The notes beneath the pieces were generated by a model that ran no database searches, had not been told where the DNA came from, and saw nothing but the letters and a program-made list of their open reading frames with translations. Shown piece by piece: positions 43,294-52,064 of a stretch of DNA of 64,000 nucleotides. A program made the position numbers and the translations under genes. Source of the stretch: Hyphomicrobiales bacterium. GTDB lineage: Bacteria > Pseudomonadota > Alphaproteobacteria > Rhizobiales > Aestuariivirgaceae. Position 1 is the first letter of the stretch; each line of letters opens with the position of its first letter. The stretch spans positions 1,200,501 through 1,264,500 of the forward strand of contig JADJVV010000001.1 of assembly GCA_016710435.1 (NCBI GenBank). The letters run 5' to 3'.

Positions 43294-43632
43294 ATGAAGT
43301 ATATCGTCGCAATCATCAAACCCTTCAAGCTTGAGGAGGTGCGTGAGGCGCTGGGGGCTCTCGGCATCCAGGGCATCACCGTCACCGAAGCAAAGGGCCA
43401 CGGCCGCCAGCGCGGCCACACGGAATTCTATCGCGGGGCGGAATATGCCGTGAGTTTCGTTCCCAAGATCAAGATCGAGGTGGCCGTCGACAATGCCATC
43501 GCCGACCGGGTCGTCGAAGCGATCCAGATCGCCGCCCAGACCGGGCAGATCGGGGACGGCAAGATCTTCATGCTCCCGCTTGAACTCGCCGTGCGTGTGC
43601 GCACCGGCGAAACCGGCTCTGCCGCACTTTGA
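43294..43632 (+). CDS. glnK: nitrogen regulatory protein P-II
   Basis: Small signalling trimer that senses 2-oxoglutarate, ATP and glutamine and gates AmtB. The 112-residue protein has the T-loop GHTEFYRGAEYAVSF with the uridylylated Tyr 51 and the C-terminal IGDGKIFMLPLELAVRVRTGETG. ATG at 43294; the upstream open codons are not needed. It precedes amtB by 31 bases, the classic glnK-amtB pair. Confidence 0.96.
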   Translation: MKYIVAIIKPFKLEEVREALGALGIQGITVTEAKGHGRQRGHTEFYRGAEYAVSFVPKIKIEVAVDNAIADRVVEAIQIAAQTGQIGDGKIFMLPLELAVRVRTGETGSAAL

Positions 43633-43663
43633 AATCATCCTCTCACGCAAAAAGGAAATGCGC

Positions 43664-45202
43664 ATGTCTTTGACGGACACATTGAAACGGCCCCTTGCGG
43701 CCCTGGCGGGAGGCACGCTGCTGTCCCTGCTTCTTCCCGCGACCAATGCCTTCGCCGCGGCATCGGTAAACAAGGGCGATACCGCCTGGATGCTGGTGGC
43801 AACCAGTCTCGTTGTATTCATGACGGTGCCGGGCCTTGCCATGTTCTACGGCGGTCTTGTGCGCAGCAAGAACGTGCTCTCCGTGCTGATGCAAGTCTTC
43901 GTCGTCTTCAGCCTGCTCGCCATCCTGTGGGTGATCTATGGCTACTCCCTCGCCTTCACCAACGGCAACGCCTTCATCGGCGGTTTCGACAAGCTCTTCC
44001 TGAACGGTGTCACCATTTCGACCATGGCGGCAACCTTCTCCAAGGAAACCTACGTTCCCGAATACGCCTATCTCGCCTTCCAGCTCACCTTTGCCGCAAT
44101 CACGCCGGCGCTCATCGTCGGTGCATTTGCCGAGCGCATGAAATTCCCGGCTGTGCTGCTCTTCATGGTGATCTGGTTCACCTTCTCCTACCTGCCCATG
44201 GCCCACATGGTGTGGTGGTGGGCAGGCCCCGACTGCTTCACGCTTGATCCCGCTGCAATCGACACGGTGAAGGCTTGCGTCGGCGAAGCAGCGGCGACCG
44301 ACTTCCTCGCCAAGCTCGCGGCGGCAACCGACGATGCCGCCAAGGCCACGGTGCTGGCGGACTATTCCTCCGCCGTGAACGCCGCCAACGGCTTTCTCTT
44401 CAACAAGGGCGCGCTGGATTTCGCCGGAGGTTCCGTTGTTCATATCAACGCAGGCGTGGCGGGGCTTGTCTGCGCCCTCATGCTGGGCAAGCGCGTGGGC
44501 CTCGGCAAGGAAGCCATGGCGCCGCACAATCTCACGGTTGTGGGCATCGGCACAGGCATGCTGCTCTTGGGCTGGTTCGGTTTCAACGCCGGCTCCAACC
44601 TTGAAGCCAACGGCCTCACAGCGCTGGTGATCCTCAACTCCATCCTCGGTGCTGCAGCGGCAACGCTGGCCTGGTGTGCCGGAGAGTGGCTGACGCGCGG
44701 TCACGCCTCCTTCCTCGGTGCAGCCTCTGGCATGGTGGCAGGCCTCGTTGCGATCACCCCTGCCTGCGGTTGGGTGGGTCCCATGTCTGCCATTGTCATT
44801 GGTGCGCTCGCGGGTGCCGTGTGTCTCACCGCCGTGGTGTGGCTGAAGGCGAAGCTCGGTTATGACGACGCTCTCGACGTCTTTGGCGTTCATGGCATCG
44901 GCGGCATTCTCGGCGCGCTGCTCACCGGCATCTTCGTCAATCCGAACTGGAGCGGCGGCTGGCAGGGCATGGGTGTCACCGACTACCTCGCCACTGACAC
45001 GTCGACGAAACTCCTGGACTATGCCCTCGCTGCGCAGTTCACCGCGCAGGTCTGGGGTGTCGTGGTGGCTGTCGCACTGTCCGCCGCGGTGAGTTTCATC
45101 GCCCTGACCATCTGCAAGTTTACCGTGGGCCTCCGCGTGGACGAACAGGACGAGCGTCAGGGGCTGGACATTACCAGCCACAACGAACGCGCCTACAACT
45201 GA
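43664..45202 (+). CDS. amtB: ammonium transporter AmtB
   Basis: Inner-membrane trimer channel for NH3/NH4+. The 512-residue protein has a signal-like N-terminus (PLAALAGGTLLSLLLPATNAFA), then eleven spans: DTAWMLVATSLVVFMTVPGLAMFYGGLV, the Phe/Trp pair region in LPMAHMVWWWAG, DFAGGSVVHINAGVAGLV (pore His) and DVFGVHGIGGILGALLTG (second pore His). A roughly 50-residue lumen insert around GPDCFTLDPAAIDTV to DYSSAVNAANGFLFNKGALDF is longer than in E. coli. ATG at 43664 has AAGGA seven bases upstream. It is followed by a strong terminator. Confidence 0.96.
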   Translation: MSLTDTLKRPLAALAGGTLLSLLLPATNAFAAASVNKGDTAWMLVATSLVVFMTVPGLAMFYGGLVRSKNVLSVLMQVFVVFSLLAILWVIYGYSLAFTNGNAFIGGFDKLFLNGVTISTMAATFSKETYVPEYAYLAFQLTFAAITPALIVGAFAERMKFPAVLLFMVIWFTFSYLPMAHMVWWWAGPDCFTLDPAAIDTVKACVGEAAATDFLAKLAAATDDAAKATVLADYSSAVNAANGFLFNKGALDFAGGSVVHINAGVAGLVCALMLGKRVGLGKEAMAPHNLTVVGIGTGMLLLGWFGFNAGSNLEANGLTALVILNSILGAAAATLAWCAGEWLTRGHASFLGAASGMVAGLVAITPACGWVGPMSAIVIGALAGAVCLTAVVWLKAKLGYDDALDVFGVHGIGGILGALLTGIFVNPNWSGGWQGMGVTDYLATDTSTKLLDYALAAQFTAQVWGVVVAVALSAAVSFIALTICKFTVGLRVDEQDERQGLDITSHNERAYN

Positions 45203-45221
45203 TAGGTCCGAACCTCACTGG

Positions 45222-45250
45222 CAAAACCCCCGCACGAGCGGGGGTTTTTC
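45222..45250 (+). terminator. rho-independent terminator after amtB
   Basis: Stem CCCCCGC (45227-45233) and GCGGGGG (45238-45244) around the loop ACGA, followed by TTTTTCTTT. It is the clearest intrinsic terminator in the window and lies 20 bases past the amtB stop. Confidence 0.93.
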
Positions 45251-45292
45251 TTTGTGGAGAGACGCCTGACCACGCGCTTCATTTACGTCACC

Positions 45293-45325
45293 TTAACCAT
45301 GGCTTGCCATTGTGCCGTTAACCAT
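45293..45325 (+). promoter_or_regulatory. pair of CtrA-type sites upstream of ftsK
   Basis: Two identical TTAACCAT motifs at 45293-45300 and 45318-45325, 25 bases apart, in the 163-base gap before ftsK. This is the CtrA half-site seen in Caulobacter and Rhizobiales. They lie 41-73 bases before the ATG, where a promoter would be. It fits cell-cycle control of a division protein. No direct test is possible here. Confidence 0.55.
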
Positions 45326-45365
45326 TTGTTATGCCGGGAGACTGTTCCCGGACGGGGATATCGCC

Positions 45366-47873
45366 ATGGCCGTCCATGAAACCTATGACACCGATGACAG
45401 CGCCATTCCGGCCGCCCTGCGCCGTTTCGTGCGCAACCGGGCCTATGAACTCTCCGGCATGATCCTGTTAGGCGGTGTCGCCCTGGCTGGAGTGTCACTG
45501 GCCTCATGGTCGGCCCAGGATCCCTCGTTCAACCATGCCACGGGTGCGATCCCCACCAACTGGCTGGGTTATCCCGGTGCCGTGGTGGCGGATCTTCTGG
45601 CCCAGCATCTGGGCCTCGCCAGCCTTGCCTTCCTGTTCATTCCGCTGGCCTGGGTCTATCGCCTCTTCAGCCACGAGGACCTCGTCAATTTCAAATGGTC
45701 CTTCCTTCACTGGTTGCTGGCCGTGCTGGGTGCGGCCCTGCTCACCTCCGTTCTGCCACCACCCGCCAGTTGGCCGCTGGCAGGCGGAATGGGCGGGCAA
45801 GTCGGCGACAGCCTCGCAAACCTGCTCGTGGGCACATTGTCGGCTGGCCTGAAGCCAATCCTCGCGCAAATGCTCGCCGCAGCGGCCGGCGCTGTCCTTC
45901 TCGGTTGGAGCGGCCTCCGTGCCATGGGCCTCACCGGCCAGCACACGCGCGTCGGCGTCAATGCGTCTGGCCGCCTGCTCGGCCGCACGGCAACGCTCGG
46001 CTGGGGTGCGGCCTTGTCTGGTGCAGGTGCAGTGACCGCAGGTGCCGGCTTCCTCTCACGCCTCTGGCAGGACACAACCGTCCGCAAGGCCAACACGCGG
46101 CGTGATGCAACAGAGGGTGAAGACATCCTGACCCGGCTTGCGCCCGCCCGCGGCCTGATGCGCGGCAAGCGCAAGATTGAACCCACCTTCCTCGACGACG
46201 ACAGCGATTCCGCCGGTGACGCTCCCCCTCCGCCAGCCCCCGCCCTCGACGAAGACGAAGATCTCGACTTCGTGAATGACGAAGACGCGGAGGAACTGCC
46301 CCCGCCCGCCAAGGTGGCGAAGTCCGTCGTAAAGCCAAAGCAGAAGCGCAAGACAGCCGACGTCTTCGACCTGCCTGATCTCGATCTGCTGAGTGAGCCC
46401 AAGCGCCCGTCCAAGCAGCACGAGGTCTCAGCCGATGTCTTGGAAGCCAACGCCCGTAATCTGGAAGGCGTGCTGGATGATTTCGGCGTGAAGGGCCAGA
46501 TCATTGACGTCAAGCCAGGCCCAGTCGTCACGCTCTATGAATTGGAGCCTGCGCCCGGCATCAAGTCGTCGCGCGTCATCAGCCTTGCCGACGATATCGC
46601 CCGCTCGATGAGTGCCATTTCGGCCCGCGTCGCGGTGGTGCAGGGGCGCAATGCCATCGGCATCGAATTGCCCAACGCCAAGCGTGAGACTGTCTTTCTC
46701 CGCGAGATGTTTGCGGCTCCGGCCTTCGCCAGCAGTACCGCCAACCTCATGGTGGCGCTCGGCAAGAATATCGGCGGCGAGCCGATCTATGCCGATCTGG
46801 CGCGCATGCCGCACCTTCTCATTGCCGGCACCACGGGCTCCGGCAAATCGGTCGGCATCAACACCATGATCCTGTCGCTGCTCTACCGGCTGTCGCCGGA
46901 GCGCTGCAAGCTCATCATGATCGATCCCAAGATGCTGGAATTGTCCGTGTACGAAGGAATTCCTCATTTGCTGGCGCCCGTCGTGACCGACCCCCGCAAG
47001 GCCGTCGTCGCGCTGAAATGGGCGGTCCGGGAAATGGAAGAGCGCTACAAGAAGATGTCGAAGGTTGGCGTGCGCAACATCGACGGCTTCAACACGCGTG
47101 TCGCCCAGATGCTGGAAAAGGGCGAGAAGCTCAGCCGCACGGTCCAGACCGGTTTTGATCCCGATACGGGCCAGCCCATCTTCGAGCAGGAGGAGATGGA
47201 AACCGCCGCGATGCCCTATATCGTCGTCATCATCGACGAGATGGCAGACCTCATGATGGTGGCGGGCAAGGACATTGAAGGTGCCGTGCAACGCCTGGCA
47301 CAGATGGCGCGCGCTGCGGGCATCCACGTCATCATGGCAACGCAACGCCCGTCGGTGGACGTGATTACCGGCACGATCAAGGCCAACTTTCCGACCCGTA
47401 TTTCGTTCCAGGTGACATCCAAGATCGACAGCCGCACCATTCTGGGTGAGCAGGGCGCAGAACAACTTCTCGGCCAGGGCGACATGCTCTACATGGCTGG
47501 CGGCGGGCGCATTTCCCGCCTGCATGGACCCTTCGTCTCGGATTCGGAAGTCGAGGCCATCGTGCGCCATCTCAAGTCGCAGGGCTCGCCGGACTATGTG
47601 GACGCGGTCACCGAGGAACCGGAAGAAGGCGGCTATGGCGAGCCCGGGGCAGCGGCGGACGGTGGTTCCGGAGATGATCTCTACGACCAGGCCGTCGCCG
47701 TGGTTCTGCGCGACAAGAAGGTCTCCACCAGCTACATCCAGCGCCGCCTGCAAGTGGGCTACAACAAGGCCGCAAGCCTGATCGAACGGATGGAGAAAGA
47801 GGGTCTGATTTCAACTGCAAGCGCCACGGGCAAGCGCGAGATTCTGGTGCCCGGCGACAGCGCCCGCGTGTAG
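45366..47873 (+). CDS. ftsK: FtsK DNA translocase (division/chromosome segregation)
   Basis: An 835-residue septal DNA motor that pumps chromosome termini and activates XerCD at dif. The N-terminus has about four spans (residues 25-190), followed by an acidic Pro-rich linker. From residue 400 come the beta and alpha motor parts: VKPGPVVTLYELEPAPGIK, Walker A AGTTGSGKSVG (about 486-496), Walker B VVIIDEMADLMMV, IMATQRPSVDVITGTIKANFP. The gamma winged helix at the C-terminus reads VVLRDKKVSTSYIQRRLQVGYNKAASLIERME. ATG at 45366 is the first good start. Confidence 0.97.
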   Translation: MAVHETYDTDDSAIPAALRRFVRNRAYELSGMILLGGVALAGVSLASWSAQDPSFNHATGAIPTNWLGYPGAVVADLLAQHLGLASLAFLFIPLAWVYRLFSHEDLVNFKWSFLHWLLAVLGAALLTSVLPPPASWPLAGGMGGQVGDSLANLLVGTLSAGLKPILAQMLAAAAGAVLLGWSGLRAMGLTGQHTRVGVNASGRLLGRTATLGWGAALSGAGAVTAGAGFLSRLWQDTTVRKANTRRDATEGEDILTRLAPARGLMRGKRKIEPTFLDDDSDSAGDAPPPPAPALDEDEDLDFVNDEDAEELPPPAKVAKSVVKPKQKRKTADVFDLPDLDLLSEPKRPSKQHEVSADVLEANARNLEGVLDDFGVKGQIIDVKPGPVVTLYELEPAPGIKSSRVISLADDIARSMSAISARVAVVQGRNAIGIELPNAKRETVFLREMFAAPAFASSTANLMVALGKNIGGEPIYADLARMPHLLIAGTTGSGKSVGINTMILSLLYRLSPERCKLIMIDPKMLELSVYEGIPHLLAPVVTDPRKAVVALKWAVREMEERYKKMSKVGVRNIDGFNTRVAQMLEKGEKLSRTVQTGFDPDTGQPIFEQEEMETAAMPYIVVIIDEMADLMMVAGKDIEGAVQRLAQMARAAGIHVIMATQRPSVDVITGTIKANFPTRISFQVTSKIDSRTILGEQGAEQLLGQGDMLYMAGGGRISRLHGPFVSDSEVEAIVRHLKSQGSPDYVDAVTEEPEEGGYGEPGAAADGGSGDDLYDQAVAVVLRDKKVSTSYIQRRLQVGYNKAASLIERMEKEGLISTASATGKREILVPGDSARV

Positions 47874-47939
47874 GGGCACCGTCACAAATCGGCCTGTTTG
47901 TCTGCGTAATCGGCCCTTCACTCTTGAACCGGATGGATC

Positions 47940-48584
47940 ATGTTGAAATTTCTGAAGTTCACTTTTCTTGCCTTGTTGACGGCGATTGCCGTGTCGGGCT
48001 CAGCCCCCGCCGCGAACAAGATCAATCCCATCACCCTTAACGATGCGCAACGCGCAGCGGTGGTCCGCGTCAATGACTTCATCAACAGCTTCACCACCCT
48101 GCGTGGCGACTTCACCCAGACGAGCGACCGCGGTCAATCGGTGAAGGGCGTGCTGATGTTGAGCAAGCCCGGCAAGATCCGGTTCGACTATGCACCGCCG
48201 AGCCCCTTGCTCATCGTCTCCGACGGGCGCTGGCTCACCATCAAGAACAAGGTGAAGGAGCGCGGGGATCAGGTGCCGCTGCGTTCTACACCGCTCCGCC
48301 TCATCGTGGCGCCCAAGATCGACCTGTTGGCCGAGACGATGGTACTCTCGGTGGAAGAGGCTGACGGCTTCACGAGCATCGCGCTCGCGGACAAGAAGGA
48401 TCAGTTGGGCGGCTACATCGTGCTGATTTACGACAACTCCCAGAACACCCTGCAGCAGTGGATCATCGTCGACGGCAAGGGCCGCAAGACGACCGTCCAG
48501 TTCGCGAACCTCGAAAAGGACGTGCAGCTGAACCAGAAGCTGTTCATGGAGACAATCAAACGCAAGGATCAGGTTCGCAACTGA
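47940..48584 (+). CDS. lolA: outer-membrane lipoprotein carrier LolA
   Basis: Periplasmic protein that ferries lipoproteins to the outer membrane. The 214-residue product has a signal peptide (MLKFLKFTFLALLTAIAVSGSAPAA) and the LolA domain: FINSFTTLRGDFTQTSDRGQSVKGVLMLSKPGKIRFDYAPPSP, then LLIVSDGRWLTIKNK and TLQQWIIVDGKGRKTTVQF. It sits between ftsK and xth, as in many Rhizobiales. No lolB was seen in the window. Confidence 0.93.
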   Translation: MLKFLKFTFLALLTAIAVSGSAPAANKINPITLNDAQRAAVVRVNDFINSFTTLRGDFTQTSDRGQSVKGVLMLSKPGKIRFDYAPPSPLLIVSDGRWLTIKNKVKERGDQVPLRSTPLRLIVAPKIDLLAETMVLSVEEADGFTSIALADKKDQLGGYIVLIYDNSQNTLQQWIIVDGKGRKTTVQFANLEKDVQLNQKLFMETIKRKDQVRN

Positions 48585-48609
48585 GCTTTCCCTGTTTGCA
48601 ATTCAATGG

Positions 48610-48641
48610 GCCCATGGCATGAAAAGTGCCATGGGCTTTTC
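48610..48641 (+). terminator. perfect hairpin after lolA that contains the xth start codons
   Basis: Perfect 10-base stem GCCCATGGCA (48610-48619) and TGCCATGGGC (48627-48636), loop TGAAAAG, then TTTTCTG. It has the form of a weak intrinsic terminator for lolA. Both candidate xth starts (ATG 48619 and 48631) lie in it, so the same structure could block xth translation. The stem is self-complementary around the CCATGG cores, so it could also be a binding site. Confidence 0.6.
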
Positions 48642-49437
48642 TGTTGCAACCTGGAATATAAACTCCGTCCGCCTGCGTATCGACCTTGTCTGCCGGTTCC
48701 TGAGGGAACACGCGCCTGACGTGCTGTGCCTGCAGGAAACGAAATGTCCGCAAGGGCAGTTTCCGGGCGCCAAGTTGAAGGCGCTGGGCTACGAGCACAT
48801 CGCGGAGTTTGGCCAGAAGGGCTACCATGGCGTTGCCATCGTCTCCCGCATCCCCTTCACCGGGCAGGTGTCGCATGACTTCTGCCGCAAGGGCGATTGC
48901 CGCCACGTGAGTGTGGTCCTCGATCTCCCTGATCCCACCGTCGTCCACAATTTCTACATCCCCGCCGGCGGTGATGAACCCGACCCAGGGATCAACGATA
49001 AATTTGCCCACAAACTCGCTTTTCTCGACGAACTTCAGTCATGGACACAGAGCAAGGCAAGGCCCGGTGGCCATGAGGCCATATTGGTCGGCGACCTCAA
49101 TATTGCTCCGCTCACGGAGGATGTGTGGTCCCACAAGGACCTGCTGAAGGTGGTGAGCCATACGCCGATCGAGACCGAAGCCCTGTTGGCCATTCAGCAA
49201 GCCGGTGGCTGGCAGGATGTGATGCGCAAGCACGTGCCGCCGGACCAGAAGCTCTATACATGGTGGAGTTACCGCGCCAAGGATTGGCAGGCCGCCAACC
49301 GGGGCCGCAGGCTGGACCACGTCTGGGCATCAGAGGGAATCGCAAATCGCTGTACCGGAATCACCGTGCACAAGGATGCGCGGGGCTGGCAGCAACCCTC
49401 CGATCACGTGCCGGTTATTGCGCGCTTTTCAGCCTGA
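48631..49437 (+). CDS. xth: exodeoxyribonuclease III
   Basis: AP endonuclease/3'-exonuclease for DNA repair, about 268 residues. Motifs: MGFSVATWNINSVRLRI, CLQETKCPQGQFP, the catalytic Asp-Asn pair in VGDLNIAP, and the C-terminal SDHVPVIARF. The ATG at 48619 would add four residues; I choose 48631 because the conserved ATWNIN region then starts three to four residues in. Neither has a clear ribosome site; both lie in a perfect hairpin. It converges on a cyclic-nucleotide-binding gene. Confidence 0.94.
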   Translation: MGFSVATWNINSVRLRIDLVCRFLREHAPDVLCLQETKCPQGQFPGAKLKALGYEHIAEFGQKGYHGVAIVSRIPFTGQVSHDFCRKGDCRHVSVVLDLPDPTVVHNFYIPAGGDEPDPGINDKFAHKLAFLDELQSWTQSKARPGGHEAILVGDLNIAPLTEDVWSHKDLLKVVSHTPIETEALLAIQQAGGWQDVMRKHVPPDQKLYTWWSYRAKDWQAANRGRRLDHVWASEGIANRCTGITVHKDARGWQQPSDHVPVIARFSA

Positions 49438-49442
49438 GCGTG

Positions 49443-49907
49443 TCAGAGGTCGGAGAATCCCCGCGCTTTCACCAGCATCCCGCGAATCTGGTCGAATTCC
49501 TTGACGGACGAATCCAGCTTGCGTGAGAGCGCCAGCAGGACGGACCGTCCGAACTCCGGATATTCCTCGGCAACACGCAGGAAAAGGGCATTGTCGATGC
49601 GGGCCGCAGTGACGGATTCAGCTGCGATGGCGGTGACCGCGTAAAGTGCCCCGCTGATCATGGCCAGTTCGCCCAGGAGCGCCCCAGGTTCGGCCCGCCC
49701 TACTTCCTGTTCACCGGTCAGCACCCGCGCTGTTCCGGTCATGAGGAAGAATGCCGACGTCGCCTTCTTCCCCTGGGCAATGATGGTTTCACCGGGCAGG
49801 AAATTCTGCCGCTCCGCCGCAAAGGCCATGACCTGCAGGGGAACGGCATCGCATTCACGGAAGATCGGAATTTGGCGCAAGCTTTCGGCGTCGGCCCTGA
49901 CACTCAT
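49443..49907 (-). CDS. cyclic nucleotide-binding domain protein
   Basis: A 154-residue protein that is nearly all one CRP-like cNMP-binding domain: LPGETIIAQGKKATSAFFLMTGTARVL, then PGALLGELAMISG with the phosphate-binding-cassette-like GELA, and RIDNALFLRVAEEYPEF. There is no C-terminal DNA-binding part, so it is not a transcription factor of the Crp kind. The usual RTA pair of the cAMP pocket is not preserved (after ISG comes ALYAVTAIAAES). Its ligand is unknown. Upstream lies the response regulator gene. Confidence 0.87.
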   Translation of the reverse strand: MSVRADAESLRQIPIFRECDAVPLQVMAFAAERQNFLPGETIIAQGKKATSAFFLMTGTARVLTGEQEVGRAEPGALLGELAMISGALYAVTAIAAESVTAARIDNALFLRVAEEYPEFGRSVLLALSRKLDSSVKEFDQIRGMLVKARGFSDL

Positions 49908-50003
49908 GGCCGACCTGCCCCCGCCTGAAGTTTCGGCACCCCGCCCGACATGGAAGTCCTTTGCCCGCGCAGCCTCGATTTGGCAAGCGCCGGACCCCGG
50001 GGC

Positions 50004-50690
50004 CTAGGGCAGCAGGCGGTACCCGCCACCTTCGGTGACAAGAATCTCGGCGTGGGACGGATCCCGTTCGATCTTCTGCCGCAGGCGGTAGATATGCGTC
50101 TCCAGCGTATGGGTTGAGACACCGGCATTGTATCCCCATACATCCTGCAGCAGCGTTTCCCGGCTCACGCTGGTCTCTCCTGCACGGTAGAGGAACTTGA
50201 TGATGGCGGTTTCCTTCTCGGTCAGCCTGATTTTCTTGCCCGCATCGGTGAGCAGCATCTTGGCAGCCGGCTTGAACGTGTAGGGACCGACGCGATAGAC
50301 CGCATCTTCGCTGTGTTCGTGGCTTCTGAGCTGCGAGCGCACACGCGCCAGCAGGACGGCGAAGCGGAACGGCTTCACGACATAGTCGTTGGCGCCCGCA
50401 TCGAGGCCTAGGATCGTATCGGAATCAGACCCCTGTGCGGTGAGCATGATGACGGGACTCTTGATCCCGTTGCGGCGCATCACCTTGCAGGCCTCGCGCC
50501 CATCCATATCAGGGAGATTGACGTCGAGAACCACGAGGTCGAACGTGTCGGCCTTGAGGTGCTTCAGGCCCGCCGCCGCCGTCTCGGCCTGGGCCACGTC
50601 GAATTCATCATGCAGAGAGAACTGTTCGGCCAGCGTGTCACGCAGCGCGTCGTCGTCGTCGATGATCAGGAGCTTCTTCTTGGCGGACAT
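50004..50690 (-). CDS. OmpR-type response regulator
   Basis: A 228-residue two-component regulator. The receiver domain has the acid pair DD at 11-12, the phosphorylation Asp 56 in VVLDVNLPDMDG, Thr 84 in IMLTAQG and Lys 106 in VVKPF. The C-terminal winged helix (about 130-228) has LTEKETAIIKFLYRAGETSVSRETLLQDVWGYNAGVSTHTLETHIYRLRQKIE. No sensor kinase is next to it, so it is an orphan in this window. It is divergent from the L,D-transpeptidase gene, which it may control. Confidence 0.92.
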   Translation of the reverse strand: MSAKKKLLIIDDDDALRDTLAEQFSLHDEFDVAQAETAAAGLKHLKADTFDLVVLDVNLPDMDGREACKVMRRNGIKSPVIMLTAQGSDSDTILGLDAGANDYVVKPFRFAVLLARVRSQLRSHEHSEDAVYRVGPYTFKPAAKMLLTDAGKKIRLTEKETAIIKFLYRAGETSVSRETLLQDVWGYNAGVSTHTLETHIYRLRQKIERDPSHAEILVTEGGGYRLLP

Positions 50691-50757
50691 GGAATTCCCT
50701 TTTCGTCACCGGAGCGGCTCTTGCGGGCTGAGGGGTGATGGGGCAACACAACAGTCC

Positions 50758-51360
50758 GTGATAGGAAGCATAACATATCTTCACGTCCGCGCGAGATCGG
50801 CATCGTCCACCACTGGCCGGCTGACAATCGGCCCGACCACGGTCACCTGCCGCCTCGGACGCAGTGGCCGGGCCTACCGGAAGCGGGAGGGCGACGGCGC
50901 GAGCCCCATTGGCGTTTGGCAGCTGGAGCAGGTTTACTACCGCGACGGCAGGCTTCCCCGCCCCCGCACCGGCCTTGCCGTGCGCGCCAGCCGGAAGACC
51001 GACGCCTGGTGTGAGGATCCCGTCGACGGCCGCTACAATCGCAAGATCACGGTTCAGCCGGGCGAGGGAAATGAGAATTTCTGGCGTGCCGACGGGGCCT
51101 ACGACGTTGTCATCCCCACCCGTCACAATTCCCGTCCACGTGTGAAGGGTGGTGGCAGCGCCATCTTCTTCCATCTGACGCGGGCTGGCAGCACCGTGAC
51201 GGCCGGATGCATCGCCATTGCCCGGCGCGACATGGAGAAGATTCTCGCGCGTTGTGGGCCGGTCACCTTCCTGGTGATCTGGCCGCCGGAAGGTGGACCG
51301 CCGGGCGCGCTCCGAAGATCGCCGAGCCCACCCGCACGCAGGTCGCTCCCGCGGCAATAG
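50758..51360 (+). CDS. L,D-transpeptidase/YkuD-family protein
   Basis: A 200-residue cysteine enzyme of the YkuD (COG3786) type: REGDGASPIGVWQLE, the AWCEDPVDGRYNRKI patch, HNSRPRVKGGGSAIFFHL and the catalytic Cys in TVTAGCIAI. I see no signal peptide. The GTG at 50758 is the nearest start in this frame, since the upstream part is antisense to the response regulator; the start is uncertain. The C-terminus beyond TFLVIWPPE (about 51290) is an Arg-Pro-rich tail that overlaps the yggS 3' end by 98 bases on the other strand. Confidence 0.82.
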   Translation: MIGSITYLHVRARSASSTTGRLTIGPTTVTCRLGRSGRAYRKREGDGASPIGVWQLEQVYYRDGRLPRPRTGLAVRASRKTDAWCEDPVDGRYNRKITVQPGEGNENFWRADGAYDVVIPTRHNSRPRVKGGGSAIFFHLTRAGSTVTAGCIAIARRDMEKILARCGPVTFLVIWPPEGGPPGALRRSPSPPARRSLPRQ

Positions 51361-51967
51361 CGGCGGCGTAATCCGAACTCATGCCCATCGACAATTCCGC
51401 GAGACCATGCTCACGCGCCAGATCGGCCAACAGCCGGAAGTGCGGGACAGGGTCGGCATCCACGGGGGGAATGCACATCAAGCCTGCGAATTGCAGGCCG
51501 TGAACGTCCCGCGCCCGCGTGAGGAACGCAGCCACATCGCGTGGAGGCAGCCCGGCCTTCTGGGGCTCTTCGCCCGTATTGACCTGGGCCAGAAGGCGCA
51601 ATGCCCGGTTCTGCTTCTTCATCTCCGCTGCAAGGGCTCCAGCGAGCTTGTCACGGTCCACCGACTGGATCACATCGAAAAGGGACACGGCCTCGGCCAC
51701 CTTGTTGGTTTGCAGAGGGCCGATGAGGTGGAGTTCGATATCCGGGAAACGCTCTTTCAAGGCCGGCCATTTGCCTTTGGCCTCCTGCACGCGGTTTTCG
51801 CCGAAGACGCGGTGACCGGCGTCGAGCACAGGGAGGATCGCGGGGGCATCGTGGGTCTTGGAGACGGCCACGAGCGTCACCTCGGCGGCCCGTCGCCCGG
51901 CTGAGACGCAGGCGCGCTCAATCTCCGCACGGACGGCAAGGTAGGCCTCTGAAACCGCATCAGTCAT
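51263..51967 (-). CDS. yggS: YggS family pyridoxal-phosphate homeostasis protein
   Basis: A 234-residue PLP-binding barrel that keeps free PLP in balance. Marks: LVAVSKTHDAPAIL (PLP Lys about residue 36), FGENRVQEAKGKWPAL, LHLIGPLQTNKVAEAV and SMGMSSDYAAAIAAGATCVRVGSAIFGAR near the end. After FGAR there are about 14 extra residues (PAVHLPAARSPGR) that lie antisense to the L,D-transpeptidase. ATG at 51967 gives the usual start; the upstream codons are not family-like. It is divergent from leuS across 97 bases. Confidence 0.93.
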   Translation of the reverse strand: MTDAVSEAYLAVRAEIERACVSAGRRAAEVTLVAVSKTHDAPAILPVLDAGHRVFGENRVQEAKGKWPALKERFPDIELHLIGPLQTNKVAEAVSLFDVIQSVDRDKLAGALAAEMKKQNRALRLLAQVNTGEEPQKAGLPPRDVAAFLTRARDVHGLQFAGLMCIPPVDADPVPHFRLLADLAREHGLAELSMGMSSDYAAAIAAGATCVRVGSAIFGARPAVHLPAARSPGR

Positions 51968-52064
51968 TTGTCCGCGCTTATGGCCACGCTTGCGGGCCTT
52001 GGCAAGGACTGGTAGCAGCCTCGCCGACACGTGATTTCAAAGACTTTCTTCAGGACCTGACCCC

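Noticed and set aside
43643..45181. A 512-codon frame opposite amtB
   Set aside because: It is a shadow of the GC-rich amtB gene; it is rich in His, Glu and Gly with no membrane spans or motifs. The same holds for 1060-2058 and 36689-38308.
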